Positions 14,501-27,500 of a DNA stretch of 64,000 bases are shown in pieces. A model generated the notes under the pieces. The model was not told where the DNA came from. It ran no database searches and saw only the letters and a list, made by a program, of their open reading frames with translations. Position numbers and translations under genes: made by a program. Numbering within the stretch: position 1 is the first letter of the stretch; each line of letters opens with the position of its first letter. Source of the stretch: Tetranychus cinnabarinus. Its lineage: Eukaryota; Arthropoda; Arachnida; Trombidiformes; Tetranychidae. The stretch lies in assembly GCA_022266195.1 (NCBI GenBank), contig WHVY01000001.1:496001-560000 (forward strand). Direction: 5' to 3'.

Positions 14501-17083
14501 GTTTATGAAGATGCTGATGTCTATATATTTGATGATCCATTGAGTGCTGTTGATCCTGGAGTTGCTGAACACTTATTTGACAAGTAAATATCATTTAACT
14601 TTAAACATAAAATAAAAAAATAATGATCTCGATCTGATTCCAGATGCATTAATGGTTATTTGAAAGGAAAGACTCGTGTTTTAATTACACATCAACTCCA
14701 ATTCATTCGTCGAGCAGATAAAATACTTATCATGAATGAAGGTGAATCAGTGGCTTTTGGAACCTTTGAACAACTAAATAATGTTGGAATTGATTTTATA
14801 AAGTTTTTAAAAGAATCGAATGATAGCGAAACAGAAAATCAAAAACAAGAAGAAATGCTGTCAATAGACGAATTGTATTCTGATGAAACAACTAAACAGA
14901 AACCAAAGATTCTTAATCCACTCAAAGTTACAAATGAAGTCGAAGTAGCAAAAATAATCGAAGAACAATTAGAATCTCGAGAAGAAAAAGTAACTCTTGG
15001 TTCACTTGGAAGTCGAGTCTATTTGGATTACTTCAGAGCTGGTGGAAACTTAATATTCATAACAATCTTCATAAAAATGACTTTCCTCTCACAAGGAATA
15101 ATTAACTTTACTGATTGGTGGATATCGAAGTGGTCTGATGATTCACTTGAGTTATCACAAAGTTACAATGAAACAACAGCAAACAGTGACTTTGCAACTT
15201 ATTCAAGACCATTCATTACGAGAAATGCATACATTTATCTTGGACTAATGGTTAGTTTGTTAGCGTCAGTATTCATAAGACTAGGAATGAACTACCGAAT
15301 CTGTTTAAAATCATCAGAAAATTTACACAACCGCATATTTGCTAGACTACTGAAAACTCCTTTAGCCTTTTTCGAAACCAATCCTGTTGGTAAGTTACTA
15401 TTTTTTCTTTGACCTAACTCGGAATACTAATTCAACTGCTCAAACTTTTCAGGTCGTATATTGAATCGATTCACTCGTGATATGGGAATTATTGACGTCA
15501 CAATAGCCAACAATCTAGTTTTTATGAACTTGGTAAGTCCATATCAAGTTGTATTCATTTTAGAAATTTGTAATTCATCTTTTTGGATAATTTTGGCATA
15601 ATTTCAATTTCATTTGAACATAATTGTTACATAAATTTTTCTTCCAGAATCTTCTACAAATTGTTGGAGTAATTATAATCACTGGAATTGTTCTTCCAAT
15701 CATCATCATTGTAGCTGTATTAGTTGTATGTCTAATGTGGTTCGTTAGACGCGTCTACCTACAAACAGCTCGATTCATTGTCAGACTTGAAGCTCAAAGT
15801 AAGCAAAGTATCAAAACATAAACTTATTAAATATGTTAATAAAAATTTGTCTTCTTTCGACAGCAAGATCTCCAATTTATACACAAATTGCAACGACTTA
15901 TGAAGGATTGACTACAATAAGAGCCTTTCAATATGAATCTAAATTCATTAAGCAGTTATATCGTCTAATAGATGACAACAATTCATGCAAATTCATGTAC
16001 TTCGGTGTTAGTCGTTTGATTGGAATGACACTTGATTTATCGATGATAACCTTATTGGCAACGATGTTGATATCAGTTCTTTCATTTCCTGAAAAATTTC
16101 CGGGTGGAGAAGTTGGTCTTGTTATATCGACACTTCTCTCTGTTTTCGGATCCCTGCAGTATGGGATACGACTAACAGCCGAATTTGAAACAAACATGAT
16201 TTCTGTGGAAAGAGTTTTGGAATACGGAAGACTTCCATTGGAACCTTCATGGGATACGATAAAAGCTGGATTATTACCAAAGACTTGGCCTAATTTAGCT
16301 GACATGGAATTCAAAAATGTTTATCTAACTTATCCTGGTTCCATCAAACCTGTTCTCAAGAACTTGAACTTTACTGTTTCGAGTGGTGAGAAGATTGGAA
16401 TTGTTGGTCGAACTGGAGCTGGTAAAAGCTCATTGATATCAGTATTATTTAGATTAACAGAGTTCGATGGAAGCGTTATCATCGATGGAATCGATATCAA
16501 ACAACTTGGACTTCATGATTTACGAAACAAGATATCGATAATTCCTCAAGATCCAATTCTCTTCACTGGAACAATCCGATCCAATCTCGATCCTCTAACC
16601 GAATATTCAGATGACTTCATCTGGTCGACCTTAAAGACGGTCAACCTGGCTCGGACCATCGAGTGCATGCCTGGTGGACTGGATGCTATTGTTACTCAAG
16701 GAGGATCCAATTTAAGTTTAGGTCAAAGACAATTGCTCTGTTTAATTCGAGCTTTACTTCAACGAAATAAAATTATGATTCTTGATGAAGCAACATCCAA
16801 CATGGATCATCAAACAGACACTTTAATTCAAGAAACAATCAGAGCAGAGTTTAAGGATTGTACTGTTCTTACAGTTGCTCATAGACTCAATACGATTATT
16901 GATATGGATAAGATTCTCTTGATTGATGCTGGACAAGTGCTTGAGTATGGAGAACCTTATCTTCTCTTAAAACAAGAAACTGGACATTTCAAGTCATTGG
17001 TTTCCAAAACTGGATCTTCATATTCAAATATGCTATACAAGATAGCTGAGAAATCATACTTCATGAAACATCCTAAGGAATAA
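11598..17083 (+). CDS. ABCC-family ABC transporter (MRP4-like), copy 3, complete
   Basis: Third tandem ABCC gene, 1309 aa. Its 16 exons equal copy 2 in length and phase except that the last is one codon longer: 11598-11671, 11980-12090, 12162-12282, 12573-12794, 12850-12939, 13001-13164, 13236-13361, 13429-13678, 13764-13874, 13955-14044, 14153-14439, 14497-14583, 14644-15389, 15453-15532, 15648-15798, 15864-17083. NBD1 (GTVGSGK/T, LSGGQ, IFDDPLSAVD) and NBD2 (GRTGAGKSS, LSLGQ, LDEATSNMD, AHRLN) are intact. The sequence is nearly identical to its neighbours in both NBDs and more divergent in parts of TMD2, for example around 16020-16110. Divergence confined to membrane segments could mean altered substrate range; that is inference. 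Confidence 0.96.
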
Positions 17084-17223
17084 TACATGCAACAATTTAC
17101 ACACAAGAAATTATAAATATCCAAAACTATAACAAAAGATACGAAAAAATTAATAAAAATTGTAATAAATTGTTATAAAATTTTATTTCAAATCTTTCGT
17201 TTAGTTCGATTCTGTTGTGTGAC
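17084..17223. other. Convergent 3' ends of ABCC copy 3 and the SLC6-like gene
   Basis: A short AT-rich spacer between two convergent genes. AATAAA-like hexamers occur on both strands around 17150-17195, so both transcripts could be polyadenylated here. Confidence 0.4.
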
Positions 17224-20200
17224 TCAAACGATAATCATCAAATTATAAAAGATTTGGATCGCGATTTTCACTAGAAAAATATCGAAGATCGTAATTTATT
17301 GGTATCTCTTTCATGTTCAGTCATCAAAAACGATCAACTTCCTTGATCAAGAATGTTCATCGGTTTTATATAATCTTTAACAATATCGAATGACAAAAAA
17401 CGAGATTTACATAAAGATGAAATCTTTTGGCTCTTTGTTAAGTTCAGATTTTGAATATTCTACTACTTTATCATAGCAAATAAGTGTTTAGGTTTAGCAA
17501 TGAGACAATCATTGACAATTCAATTTCATGTTTCATGAGTTTTACGATTAATAAAATTACTTTCATTTCGAGTGAACCGACAAGTTGAACTCGTTTGTTA
17601 ATTGAAAGGTAATTGAAACAATTGAATACAATTGAAGCTGAATAAAGAATGGAAACTTACCGAAAGACGAAAAAGTATATTCCAGTTTTGATGAAGTAAT
17701 TATGTGCATACAAGAAGCGAGGAAGAAACTTGAAGAAACCAGAAGTGTAATGGTTACAAGGAAAAGGACGGAACAGTGTTTAATGAGGGAAACACCGGGT
17801 CGAGATGAAGCATAAATTGTTTGGATTATGGAACCAAAGAGAATCCAGACAATGAACGATTCTCTCGCAGCAAGATACCATGAAGTTGAATCTCCTAGAA
17901 AAGCTTTAGAACTGTCGGTTAGAACAAAAAGCGAACTAATTCCAGCCCCAAACTCTTCAACAAATCGTATAATAGTAAAGGTAAACATGATGAAAGGAAA
18001 AGTTCCAAAGAAGATGATCATTCTCGATGAATGATGAATACCACGGAAGAGCAGAACAAATATCAGAATCCAAATCAAGGCGAGATTCAGGATAATATTG
18101 AGCTTGGCGTAGGCAGAGAAACGACCATTATCTTGTTGACCTAAAACAGTGTTGTGATAATAGCCAGATACTGACCAGCCAAGATAGTCGTTTGCATAAG
18201 TTGAACTATTCCATGCTTTAAAGCACCCTGAGTTAGAAAATAAAAATAAATTAAAACAATTGAAATTTCCAACAAATGGTTCAATCAATATTTAGAGTTT
18301 TCATTTTCATCGAAATTAAATTTTCAAAAATTCTTTTCCCAATCATTTTCCAATCTTCCATGAATGGTCAATCTCAAGAGATTCTCACAATTGAAATGCT
18401 CTGATTTAGACGTTTCTTTTGATTATTCAATTATTCCAATTTTACCGCTTTTGACAGGTAAAAAGGTTACTTTGAATAAGAGAACTTTTTTTCTCCTAAA
18501 ATGTTGAGAATCTTTTGCGTGTCCAAATCAATGGTCCAGTTGATTTAAGAAGATTAAAGAAGCGTCTAAACAAAACGTGTTCAAATTGAATAACAATCAA
18601 ACTCGTTTTTTATTGGCTCAACAACAATTTCTGTTGTTCACTTTTACCCACTTTTTTCGTCTCTTTTCATTGTCTCTATTTGTCAGGTTAAAAAGTTTCG
18701 CCAAGGTTGGTTTCAATCTTAAATCTTTTTTCTCTCTTTACCTGACCTAAACAGGATTTTTATGGTTTTAACCGAATCTTTAGTTTACAGTAAATTAAAC
18801 AAATGGTTAACATTCAGTGTAACGATGTTCACTGTTGGGTAAACCAACAAAACGATAAAATGGAGCATTTGGTGACTTTACATTTCGACTTGATACTTAC
18901 TCTCACCGTTGAACCTTCTGTTGCAATAAGTCCATTTATATGCCGAATCTCTGGTTGTTAGGAATGAATCTCTCAGGTAAACGAGTAACCATGAAATTGG
19001 AATAACACTGTAAATTGAAATGATTGTATAACAGAACAGAAAGGCTACACCAATTCCTGAAACGAAAGTCAATTTTAAAATAATCGATTAAATGGAGAAC
19101 AAAAAAATGAACATTTAAGCAGGTTAAAGCAATTGTCCTTAACATGGAAAAGTTAATTAGCAAATGATTTACCTTTAAAGATTGGTGATATAAACCACAT
19201 ATCAAGGTAACCCGAGCCAAGATATTGACCAAGGACCATAAGAAAGAGTAAAAAAGGAAGACCAAAAATAATACTAATGAAGGTAAATTCAATTAAAAAT
19301 GGACCTGAAACGAGAAGAAAATGTTATGTAATTGTTGTTAACAAATCAAGGAAATCGATCAACTGATAATCATTATCAACTTCAATAAATCATGATTCGA
19401 TTTTGTCGTCATTTTTCAAAAAGTTGTTGCACCAAAATTGAATGTTATTTTAATCCGAGATTGAATTATGAAAAGATTATCTGAAATGATCAAATCATGA
19501 ATTGTTTCAAACTTTTCAAAATCTTTTTTCTCTTTTTGGAAATGAATATTGATTCTGAATTTGTTTGTGCTCTTGAAGGATCTAAAAATCAAAAATTGAA
19601 GTCAAAGTCAATTCAATTTCATATTCAAAGTTGAATTATTGTTACAAATTGAGTTCGTGTGGTTAACGTCATGAAGCGCTTTTAAAGGTTAATCATATTT
19701 CGAGCAACTCGTCTCATGAAAGTCGAATATCGAAACCACTTTTATCACTCAATTCATAACAAATTATAATGTTATCTTTGCTTTTGATTTTTACTGAACG
19801 TAAATGCTTTGAGTTCATGTTGCACATGAGGAAATTCATGAGTAAACACAGTGGATTACAGTCAAACTGTTTCATGTCCAGTTGAGTTACTTTCACTTGA
19901 AACTTTGACAAACTTTCACACAACTTAACCTGACCAATGAAAGCAAAAGAACTGGAAAATTAGAGAAATGTTAATCATGATAAAAGGGCAACTAAACAGG
20001 TCACTTGAAATGGTCATTTAACATTTAAAGTTGAACAATACAAATGTCCCAATAAAATCATCCAATATTGTATCCAAGATTATATCAACCATGAAACATG
20101 AAAAGACAATGAATAATTGGAAATCAAGTTTGAATAAATGATAATTGATTTTAAATCTAATTGATAGACAACTAAATGGAAAACAAAAGTCTCTCATGAA

Positions 20201-22235
20201 AAGTAAACAAGTTTCAATATAATTGAGGAAGTTTGAGTGACAAAATAAAGCGAAAGCAAATAAGCTTGAAAATAACCCAAATAATTGTGAAAAGGTAATA
20301 AGGTAACAATAATTGGAAAAGTTGGTAGAAATTCATTGACTAGAAAAGAAAAGGTTCAATTGATGAAAAATAGTTAACTTTCCTTCAATCCTGAGTAGAA
20401 AATATTGAAAATGAAAATTGTTGAATAATCTGAAAATGCTTCAAGCAATTGATTGTTACATCATGACAAAGTATCGATTTAGAGATGATCAATTCCTGCA
20501 GATGATCAAAGAAGGTAAAAGGAAGGAAAGTTTAATGTAATAATTAGAAATGCTTTTATCATGATAACCTTGATCTAAAGGAATGAAGAATTTTAAAAAA
20601 GAGAAAATGATGAAAAAGGAAAATGCGAAATCAGTTGAAATACTGATTGGAAAAGTACCAAGAGCAATTAGTTCAATTGATTTGTAGAGATGAAGAGATA
20701 ATTGTTTTTAGACGAAACTGAAAAATTGAAAATTTCCCAGAAAATGAAAGAAAATGAAAATTTATTTTCTCGTGTTTATCATAATTGAAGGCAAATTGGT
20801 CTCAACTGTGGTGACACATTTTCCCATCATGACTTGATCAATTCCATCATCGGTTTGATCAGAAATCATCTTCTCTCTCTCTCTTCATTTAGACTATTTT
20901 CAGGTGGAAAAAGGTGTAACAATGAGCTTTTGTTTTCCATTCAATGTTGGCTAACATCCAATGTTGCTTCCAATCAGTCAATCAATTAGTTTCATCCATA
21001 CCATTACTTCATATTCATCTTTACCGGAAAACCTTCTTTTCAACCATTAAACTGGTAAACCTGGTTTTGTTTCAAAAATTTGATTAACTTCAAGATTGTC
21101 ACTAAATCTGTTTACCTTTTCCTTTCATCTTATCTTTCCATTGAAAAAGCGTTTATTGTTTTCAGATTAGTCAAGAGTGATAATTGTTCATCTCTTTACC
21201 ACTTTCTTATCAAAGTTATCTGCAATCACACCCATGAGTACAGTTTAGGTGACCTTTCTGTTCAACAGCAAAAGGATAACAAAATGTTTGAAAGGCGTTG
21301 ATATGTTGAAATGGTGCAACACTTCCGGTCAGACTATTCATTTTTCCCATTATCATTCAGATCAATTTCACTTTTCATATCAATGTTTAAACGCTGAGTT
21401 GTGCTGTTTAACAATCAACTGAAACAATTTTGATTGATGAATGAAATTGGTAATTATCATTACATTCAAATGTTGATCATTGTTTCAATGAATGGGAAAA
21501 AGACTCGACTTTTGGGCAACAATTAACCTACCAAGTAAGCACGATCATTTTACGATGATTAGTCAGTAATAAAGGGAGAAAAGACAAAAAAAAGATTAAT
21601 CAAGGTCGTCAATAGTTAATAAGTTGTATTTTGGGTTTTGATTGAAAAGAGTGAAAAGTTGAGCGATAATGATTATTCTGTAAGTTACTTTCAAATGGCT
21701 AATTTAACTGCAACTGCTTTAAATTAGCCATTATTTGATTGGTGAGGTTAAGTTTCGTTTGGTTACCTTTAAGGAAATAAGTCAATATTGAGAAACGACA
21801 AATTGTATAAAAATTAGCACAACACAAAAGCGATGCAAAAAAAGGTGATAATCCGTTTGGCCATAATCCTTTGAGGGTTCGCCTGGTGTTGGACCCGATC
21901 AAGGGTTGCCTTAAAATGGTTCCTTGAGGCTGATCATTATGGCTCATTGGCGGTGTTGTTACATTTGTTGTCATGTTACTTTCACTAATAAACCCAGGGT
22001 TGATCCCATTATTATTATTATTACATTCAACATGATTAACATGGTTACTCATCAATTGTGGTTGTTGCTCATTTGAGCGATTCACTTCATTTTGATTATC
22101 ATTAACGGTTGTCACTGTAGATAATGATGTTGAAGATGTTGTTGTGGAAGATGATTGTGATTGTTGATTAGGTTGATGAACAATATGGTTAACAGTTGAT
22201 CCCATTTTAGAGTTGAGGTGATCATTAAAAAACAA
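17224..22235 (-). CDS. Divergent SLC6-type transporter-like protein, apparently truncated after TM7
   Basis: Exons on the minus strand are 22235-21767, 19304-19173, 19056-18901, 18227-17661 and a weakly supported last exon 17270-17224, about 456 aa in all. Phases agree at each join. The N-terminal ~125 aa are polar, rich in S, T, N and Q. TM1 (WPNGLSPFFASLLCCANFYT) is followed by ICRFSILTYF where SLC6 members have NVWRFPY. TM2 ends in LGQYLGSG, then FISPIFKGIG, TM3 and the SWLLVYLRDSF stretch, a short extracellular loop with cysteines, and TM4-TM7. This order matches the first half of SLC6 (neurotransmitter/amino-acid symporters). No exons for TM8-12 fit before the convergent ABCC gene at 17083. 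The last exon is uncertain; reading through the donor at 17661 would instead end at 17563. Probably not a conventional Na+ symporter. Confidence 0.7.
19305..21766 (-). other. Large first intron of the SLC6-like gene
   Basis: A 2.46-kb intron between the TM1 exon and the TM2 exon, with donor AAAG/GTAACC and acceptor TTTCAG/GTCC. Nothing else convincing is seen in it on either strand. Confidence 0.6.
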
Positions 22236-24507
22236 TGAAAATCACAAATAAAACACTTTATTCCTAGAGCTTTAATCCAATGTTGACCAGAATTACTAAC
22301 AAAAGTGAAGCCGAAAATTTTAACCAGAAAAAAAGCAAACTTGAAGATTAAATTTCACAAGTTAACCGTTGGTTGGTTTCACCTAAACACATTGACTCAC
22401 CAGGTTAACCAAATGGGTTAATCACATAAACCAGGCACTTATCAAAATAAATAAGACTCGATGAAAGACTCAGTGTGGCACAAAAGTCTGGTTGAAGGAA
22501 AAATGCGGTAAAAAGTAAAATTGTCTGTTAAACCAAAAAGCAACCAGATTCTCGATTTAATAGAAAAGGCCAAAAAAGCTGAGAGAAAAAACGTTTCCAA
22601 TTAAAAGCACAAACAGAGTCAATTGATTAGTGTTAACAAATTAAAGATGGTTAAAAGAGAAAACAAAAAAACGTTGATTATAACGTTGGAATGAAGTGGC
22701 AAAAAAACGAAAGTTAACCAAATCAAATTAACAACTAACCAACAGTCCGGTTCAAACCATAACAAAGCTGAAAAACGGTTAACCAGAAAAGATTGAAACA
22801 GGCTCCATCTATCTGTATAAAAACAAGTAGAAATGAGCAACAATGGAAAAGCTGAAAATTGAAAGATTTGAAGAGAAACCAGTTTGACGAGTAATTATTA
22901 ACTTTCATTTTCAATTCAACTTTACTATTAGCTAATCCATTTCAACATTTCATGGTAAATATAATAATGATTATAAAAAGATTTTTGAAGAATAAAGAGA
23001 AAAAAAAGTTTTCGAAACAAGGTCAATCCAATACTATCCGTATTAACCAAATAAATACATTGTCAGGGTAATACAAGTTAATGAAAAATCCAGGCCAACA
23101 ACTGGTTATCCTTGTCTTTCCCTGTTTTCCGAGTAAAACATTGAAGAAAACTTGATTTCAAGAAAATCTTTTTTACTAATCAAACATTCACCTGTGTTGA
23201 TAATTCAAATCACAAGTTGCTTTCGAACCTTTTTCAATTCTTTTTTTTCAATTCTTTTTCAATTTTCGCCATTTTAGGTTTGGTTATTGATTACTGACCA
23301 AACCCGATTACCATGATTTCCGGTATCAACTTCATCTATTGAACAACAAAGTTTACGGTGAACTTTTTGACCTTAACTCGGGAACATCAATTTTGCTGAT
23401 TGATTCAACCTTTTGTAAGATTAACATTCAATTGCTTCTCCCATTTCCCTTACAAATCAATTTCCAAACATTTAATTATTCATTACTAAACCTTTCGCCT
23501 CTCAACGATTGATCGGCTTTAACGGTCATTCCTCATGACTCTGAATTGGATTTCATTGAAAAACCAGAACAAAAGCACAAGAATAATTGGGCGAATAAAT
23601 GGTTCAGGTTTTGTTTTTTTTGTTGAAAAATCGAGAAAAGTGATTTCATGAAAGTTGCATGAAACTTGTTTGTAAAGCAGATTTACCTGATATACACTTG
23701 CTGATTAGCATTCATCTGATATGAACAGGACGTGAAACTGATTAACCAATTCATCTTGATACTTGTTATCACATTCACATAAATCCATTGTGATGAACGC
23801 CTCTTGATGAACATTGAAAACCTTTAAAACTCACACAAAGTCTATTGTTTGAGTTGAAGAGCAAACGATGGAAACTTTGTGAATTAAAAATTGAAACAAA
23901 AGCCTTTTTTTAAATGAACAATTGACTATTAATGAAACAAATTGAATGTTTAACTTTTCAAGGTTAATTCGCTGGTTTAAATCAACACTTGAATCTTTTT
24001 GGTTCGAGTTTGCATTTGGAAAAAGAGAAATGTTGCTTCAATTAGAAAAGATGATTTTAATGGGAAAATCATAGTGATAATGCATGATGATATACAGAAT
24101 AATGATCAATTGCAACAATCAAATCAACAGAAAACTCAGTTGAAAGATGATTGCAGTTAATTAGCCAATAATCTTTATTATTTCATTATCAGCATTCTTA
24201 TCACGATAAATTCAATTTCTGTTCATCTTTCCATCCAAGTTGCTGTTGGACAAGTGTTCGAGTCGGTGAAGCGAAATAAAGGAAAAATGCTAACTTTTCG
24301 AGTCAATTGAGGTTAGTTTAAAGGAATGGAGAAAAAATATCAATCAAAAAGACTTTACATTCTTTCATTTATACCATCATCATCATCGTTACAATTATTT
24401 ATATTATTTTATTACATTTAATAATGATTATTGTTATCGATTTTAATTATTGTCTTCAGTTTGGTTTGGTGTGTCGTCGGTGAATCAACAAACGTCTGCA
24501 TTCCATG
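22236..24507. other. Intergenic region between the SLC6-like gene and the Spätzle-like gene
   Basis: About 2.3 kb of AT-rich sequence with no supported gene. It should contain the promoter of the SLC6-like gene (right of 22235) and the 3' UTR of the Spätzle-like gene (left of 24508). Confidence 0.4.
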
Positions 24508-27500
24508 TTATCGAGGTCTTCGTACTTCACAGGAACAACCACTTCGAACTCGAACATAATCCAGTCTCCATGGAATGGACTAGAAAAGAATGAAATAACA
24601 GAAGAGATTATCAACTAATCCAATAACCAAATAAACGTTGATTATAGAGTAATCATTACTCGATATTTGATGGTATGAATATAATAATGATTAGCTTGTG
24701 ATTCGAACCGATTTCGAGTCTAAATTACAAAAGAAACGTATCTGCACAATTACAGTCTGTGTAATTCAATAGATAAATTGATTCTCATTTAGCAAATCAA
24801 ATGATATTATAAAAAATGGTTTTAAAATTTACGAAAAGATGGAAAGCGATTTGTTCTTACGACTGCAATATCAAGTCAATCTTAGCTGAAAATTAGTTAT
24901 AATAACTTATTGAATTAGACACGAAACTGATCTGATAGATTATCCTAGCTATTGACTGATTTAATATTCATTTTCAACTGTTATCTGGATTCTTATAACC
25001 TTAACGAACCTTATTAAAGTTTATTGATGTTGATTTGGATTCAGTTTATTTTATAACATGAAAGTCTCACAATGAAGGTATCATATTCAAACTAGTCATT
25101 TTTCGCTTCGATTTTAAGATCGATCTGATCGCTTTTTCTAAGTGAAAGTGATCGATTTCTTTATATGAGTTCAAGTGATAAGACGATTTCGTGGATCTGA
25201 TGATACTTTTTTGTGCTGAAAATGCCAACGATAAATGTTTTGTGCATTTTTTTCTGATTGTATTTTTAAAAATTGAAAATCGATCAATTTTGAGTAACAT
25301 TGATCGGGAAAATTGATGTTGCTAGAAATCGAAAATCGAATATCCCAAATTGGAACATTGAGGTCTATTAGTTGATGAACTTGATCTTACCTGAGGTGCG
25401 CCATACTCTCTGACAACTGCATATGTATAACTGTACTTTTGCACACAACGGGATAAACCTTTAACATTAGGAGCTATAAAGCGACAATTTTTACCCTTAA
25501 TACCTTCTTTACATGATGTTTGGTAAAAACTTTGTCGCGAAGTATTTGTTCCGTACAATTCCAATATTCGTCCGTTCCTAGAAACTCCGCCTGGAAGGAA
25601 TTTAGATAAAGCAAAAAATTGAATAAAACTAAAACGAAAAACCAAATACCGAACATAAAAAAATGGAGTTTTGAATTTACCTTTCGGCTGGATAATTTCC
25701 GTTACACTAGGACAGCACTCTGCAAATAAACCAAAAAAAGGAGGTCTAGTGTCGATTGGTCGACGTTGGATTCTTTTAATTAGATTGGTTTGAAATTTAA
25801 AAGGTTCCATTGCTAATCTGTAAAATGAAAGGCGATGAAAGGAAAATGAACAAATTCCAAGTTGAATCAATGATATTACCTTTGATTGTGCTTCCTTGAG
25901 CTGATAGATTTTTTATTTGGTGCTATATATAACCAGTCATCTGTTGATGTTACCGTTGAAAAGACCTGTGAATAGAAAGAAAATTGTAATTCCAAACAAA
26001 TGATGATATTTCAATTTCAAATTGCTTCTCTTTACAACTGTAATCAAGTTCAAAGCACTTTCATTGATTCAGTTAATTTCTGTCCTTTTACAACTCATCA
26101 AACGATCAATTGTGTTGTTCATTATCATCTGTATGTAATTGAGATTTGTTGTTATAGTCAAAGTTTATGATTAACTAGAACATGTTGAATTGAATTTACT
26201 GGAAATGATCAGGAAACTCATTAGAGCAAGTTGATTTTATCCTCAGTTTATCTAATGCGATTAACAATGTTAATGGTTGTTCCAATGAGAAACATTGTTT
26301 TGAAAACATGGGAATCATTTATTCCAATTCCATCACATAATCGTTCATGATGCAACAGATCTAATTATAGTAACTTGTTTGTGATTAGACAATTAAACAA
26401 ATAACAGATGAACAACAACATCATTAATGTAACACTTTTGGAAAACACTTTTTTGATTGAAAAAAGGAAATAGTTCGAGGTTCGATTTAAAGCTTTAATG
26501 AAAGTCGACACTTGGCTAAAAATATCCAATTCATTAAAGTGATTATTCAAATTGGTAAAGTTCACAGCTAAGGTCAACTGGAAACCTTCAAAACTCGATA
26601 TTTACGATTCAATTTCCATTCTATATTTAGATGAATTTAGAACTTGATTCATTTGAGGAAATTTTTGAAAATCAAAGTCAACTTCTCTTTTGTTAGCTTC
26701 ATCGAGTTGACATCATTTAGATACAGTTTCATTGTAGCAGGGAAAAGTGAAATTATGTTGAAATGATGAACTCGAAGGTGAACCATTAGCATAAAAAGCA
26801 AATTTGATAAGATCGTTTGAAGAAGAAAAACGAAAATCTGAAAAGTTCTTTGCAAATGCAATTCAATTGTCCAGCAAATGTAACAGGTCAACAACTTTTT
26901 CTCAATTTTCGCAAGTTTCTCTTTTCTGAATTAAATTGGAATAAAGCTTTCATGGAAAACAAAAAGTCGAGATTCAGGTAAAGAATCTATTGAGATATTT
27001 TGCTCCATGTTTTACAAAGTCAACTATCATTGGAATATTCAGTTTAGTGGAATATCGTTCAACATCGTTAGACTGGAAACGATGAAGTTTAAGGTGAAAT
27101 GAGATTTCGAATGATTCGAGGATTGCAAGTTAATTTTGATTTATGGTAAAGAGGAAAAGATTGCGAGAATTGATGAATAATAACTTAATTTAGGAATGCA
27201 AATTACTGCAGCTGCAAACCAATTCTCATTCAGTATTTGTGCATGAAGCTCAATAGAAGACAATTTTTCTTCTATTCCTTTCCGATCAGGTTAACATTGC
27301 AACATGATCTGAAAACATTTGAAAATCTTGCTTTACATTGATGGTTTAAGCTAACAAATTTTGTTCATTTCTTTTTCTTTTCCCTTCATTCCTTATTCCT
27401 AATACCTTTTCATGATAATATTAACCTTTACAACTCATAAATGTCGCTCAAAAGTTATTTTACTTTTAAAAGGAAAACATCATTTTGATTGAGTAACAAG

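Noticed and set aside
24360..24440. Short CATCAT/ATTATT run
   Set aside because: Ordinary low-complexity sequence near the 3' end of the Spätzle-like gene; no CRISPR-like or structured array.
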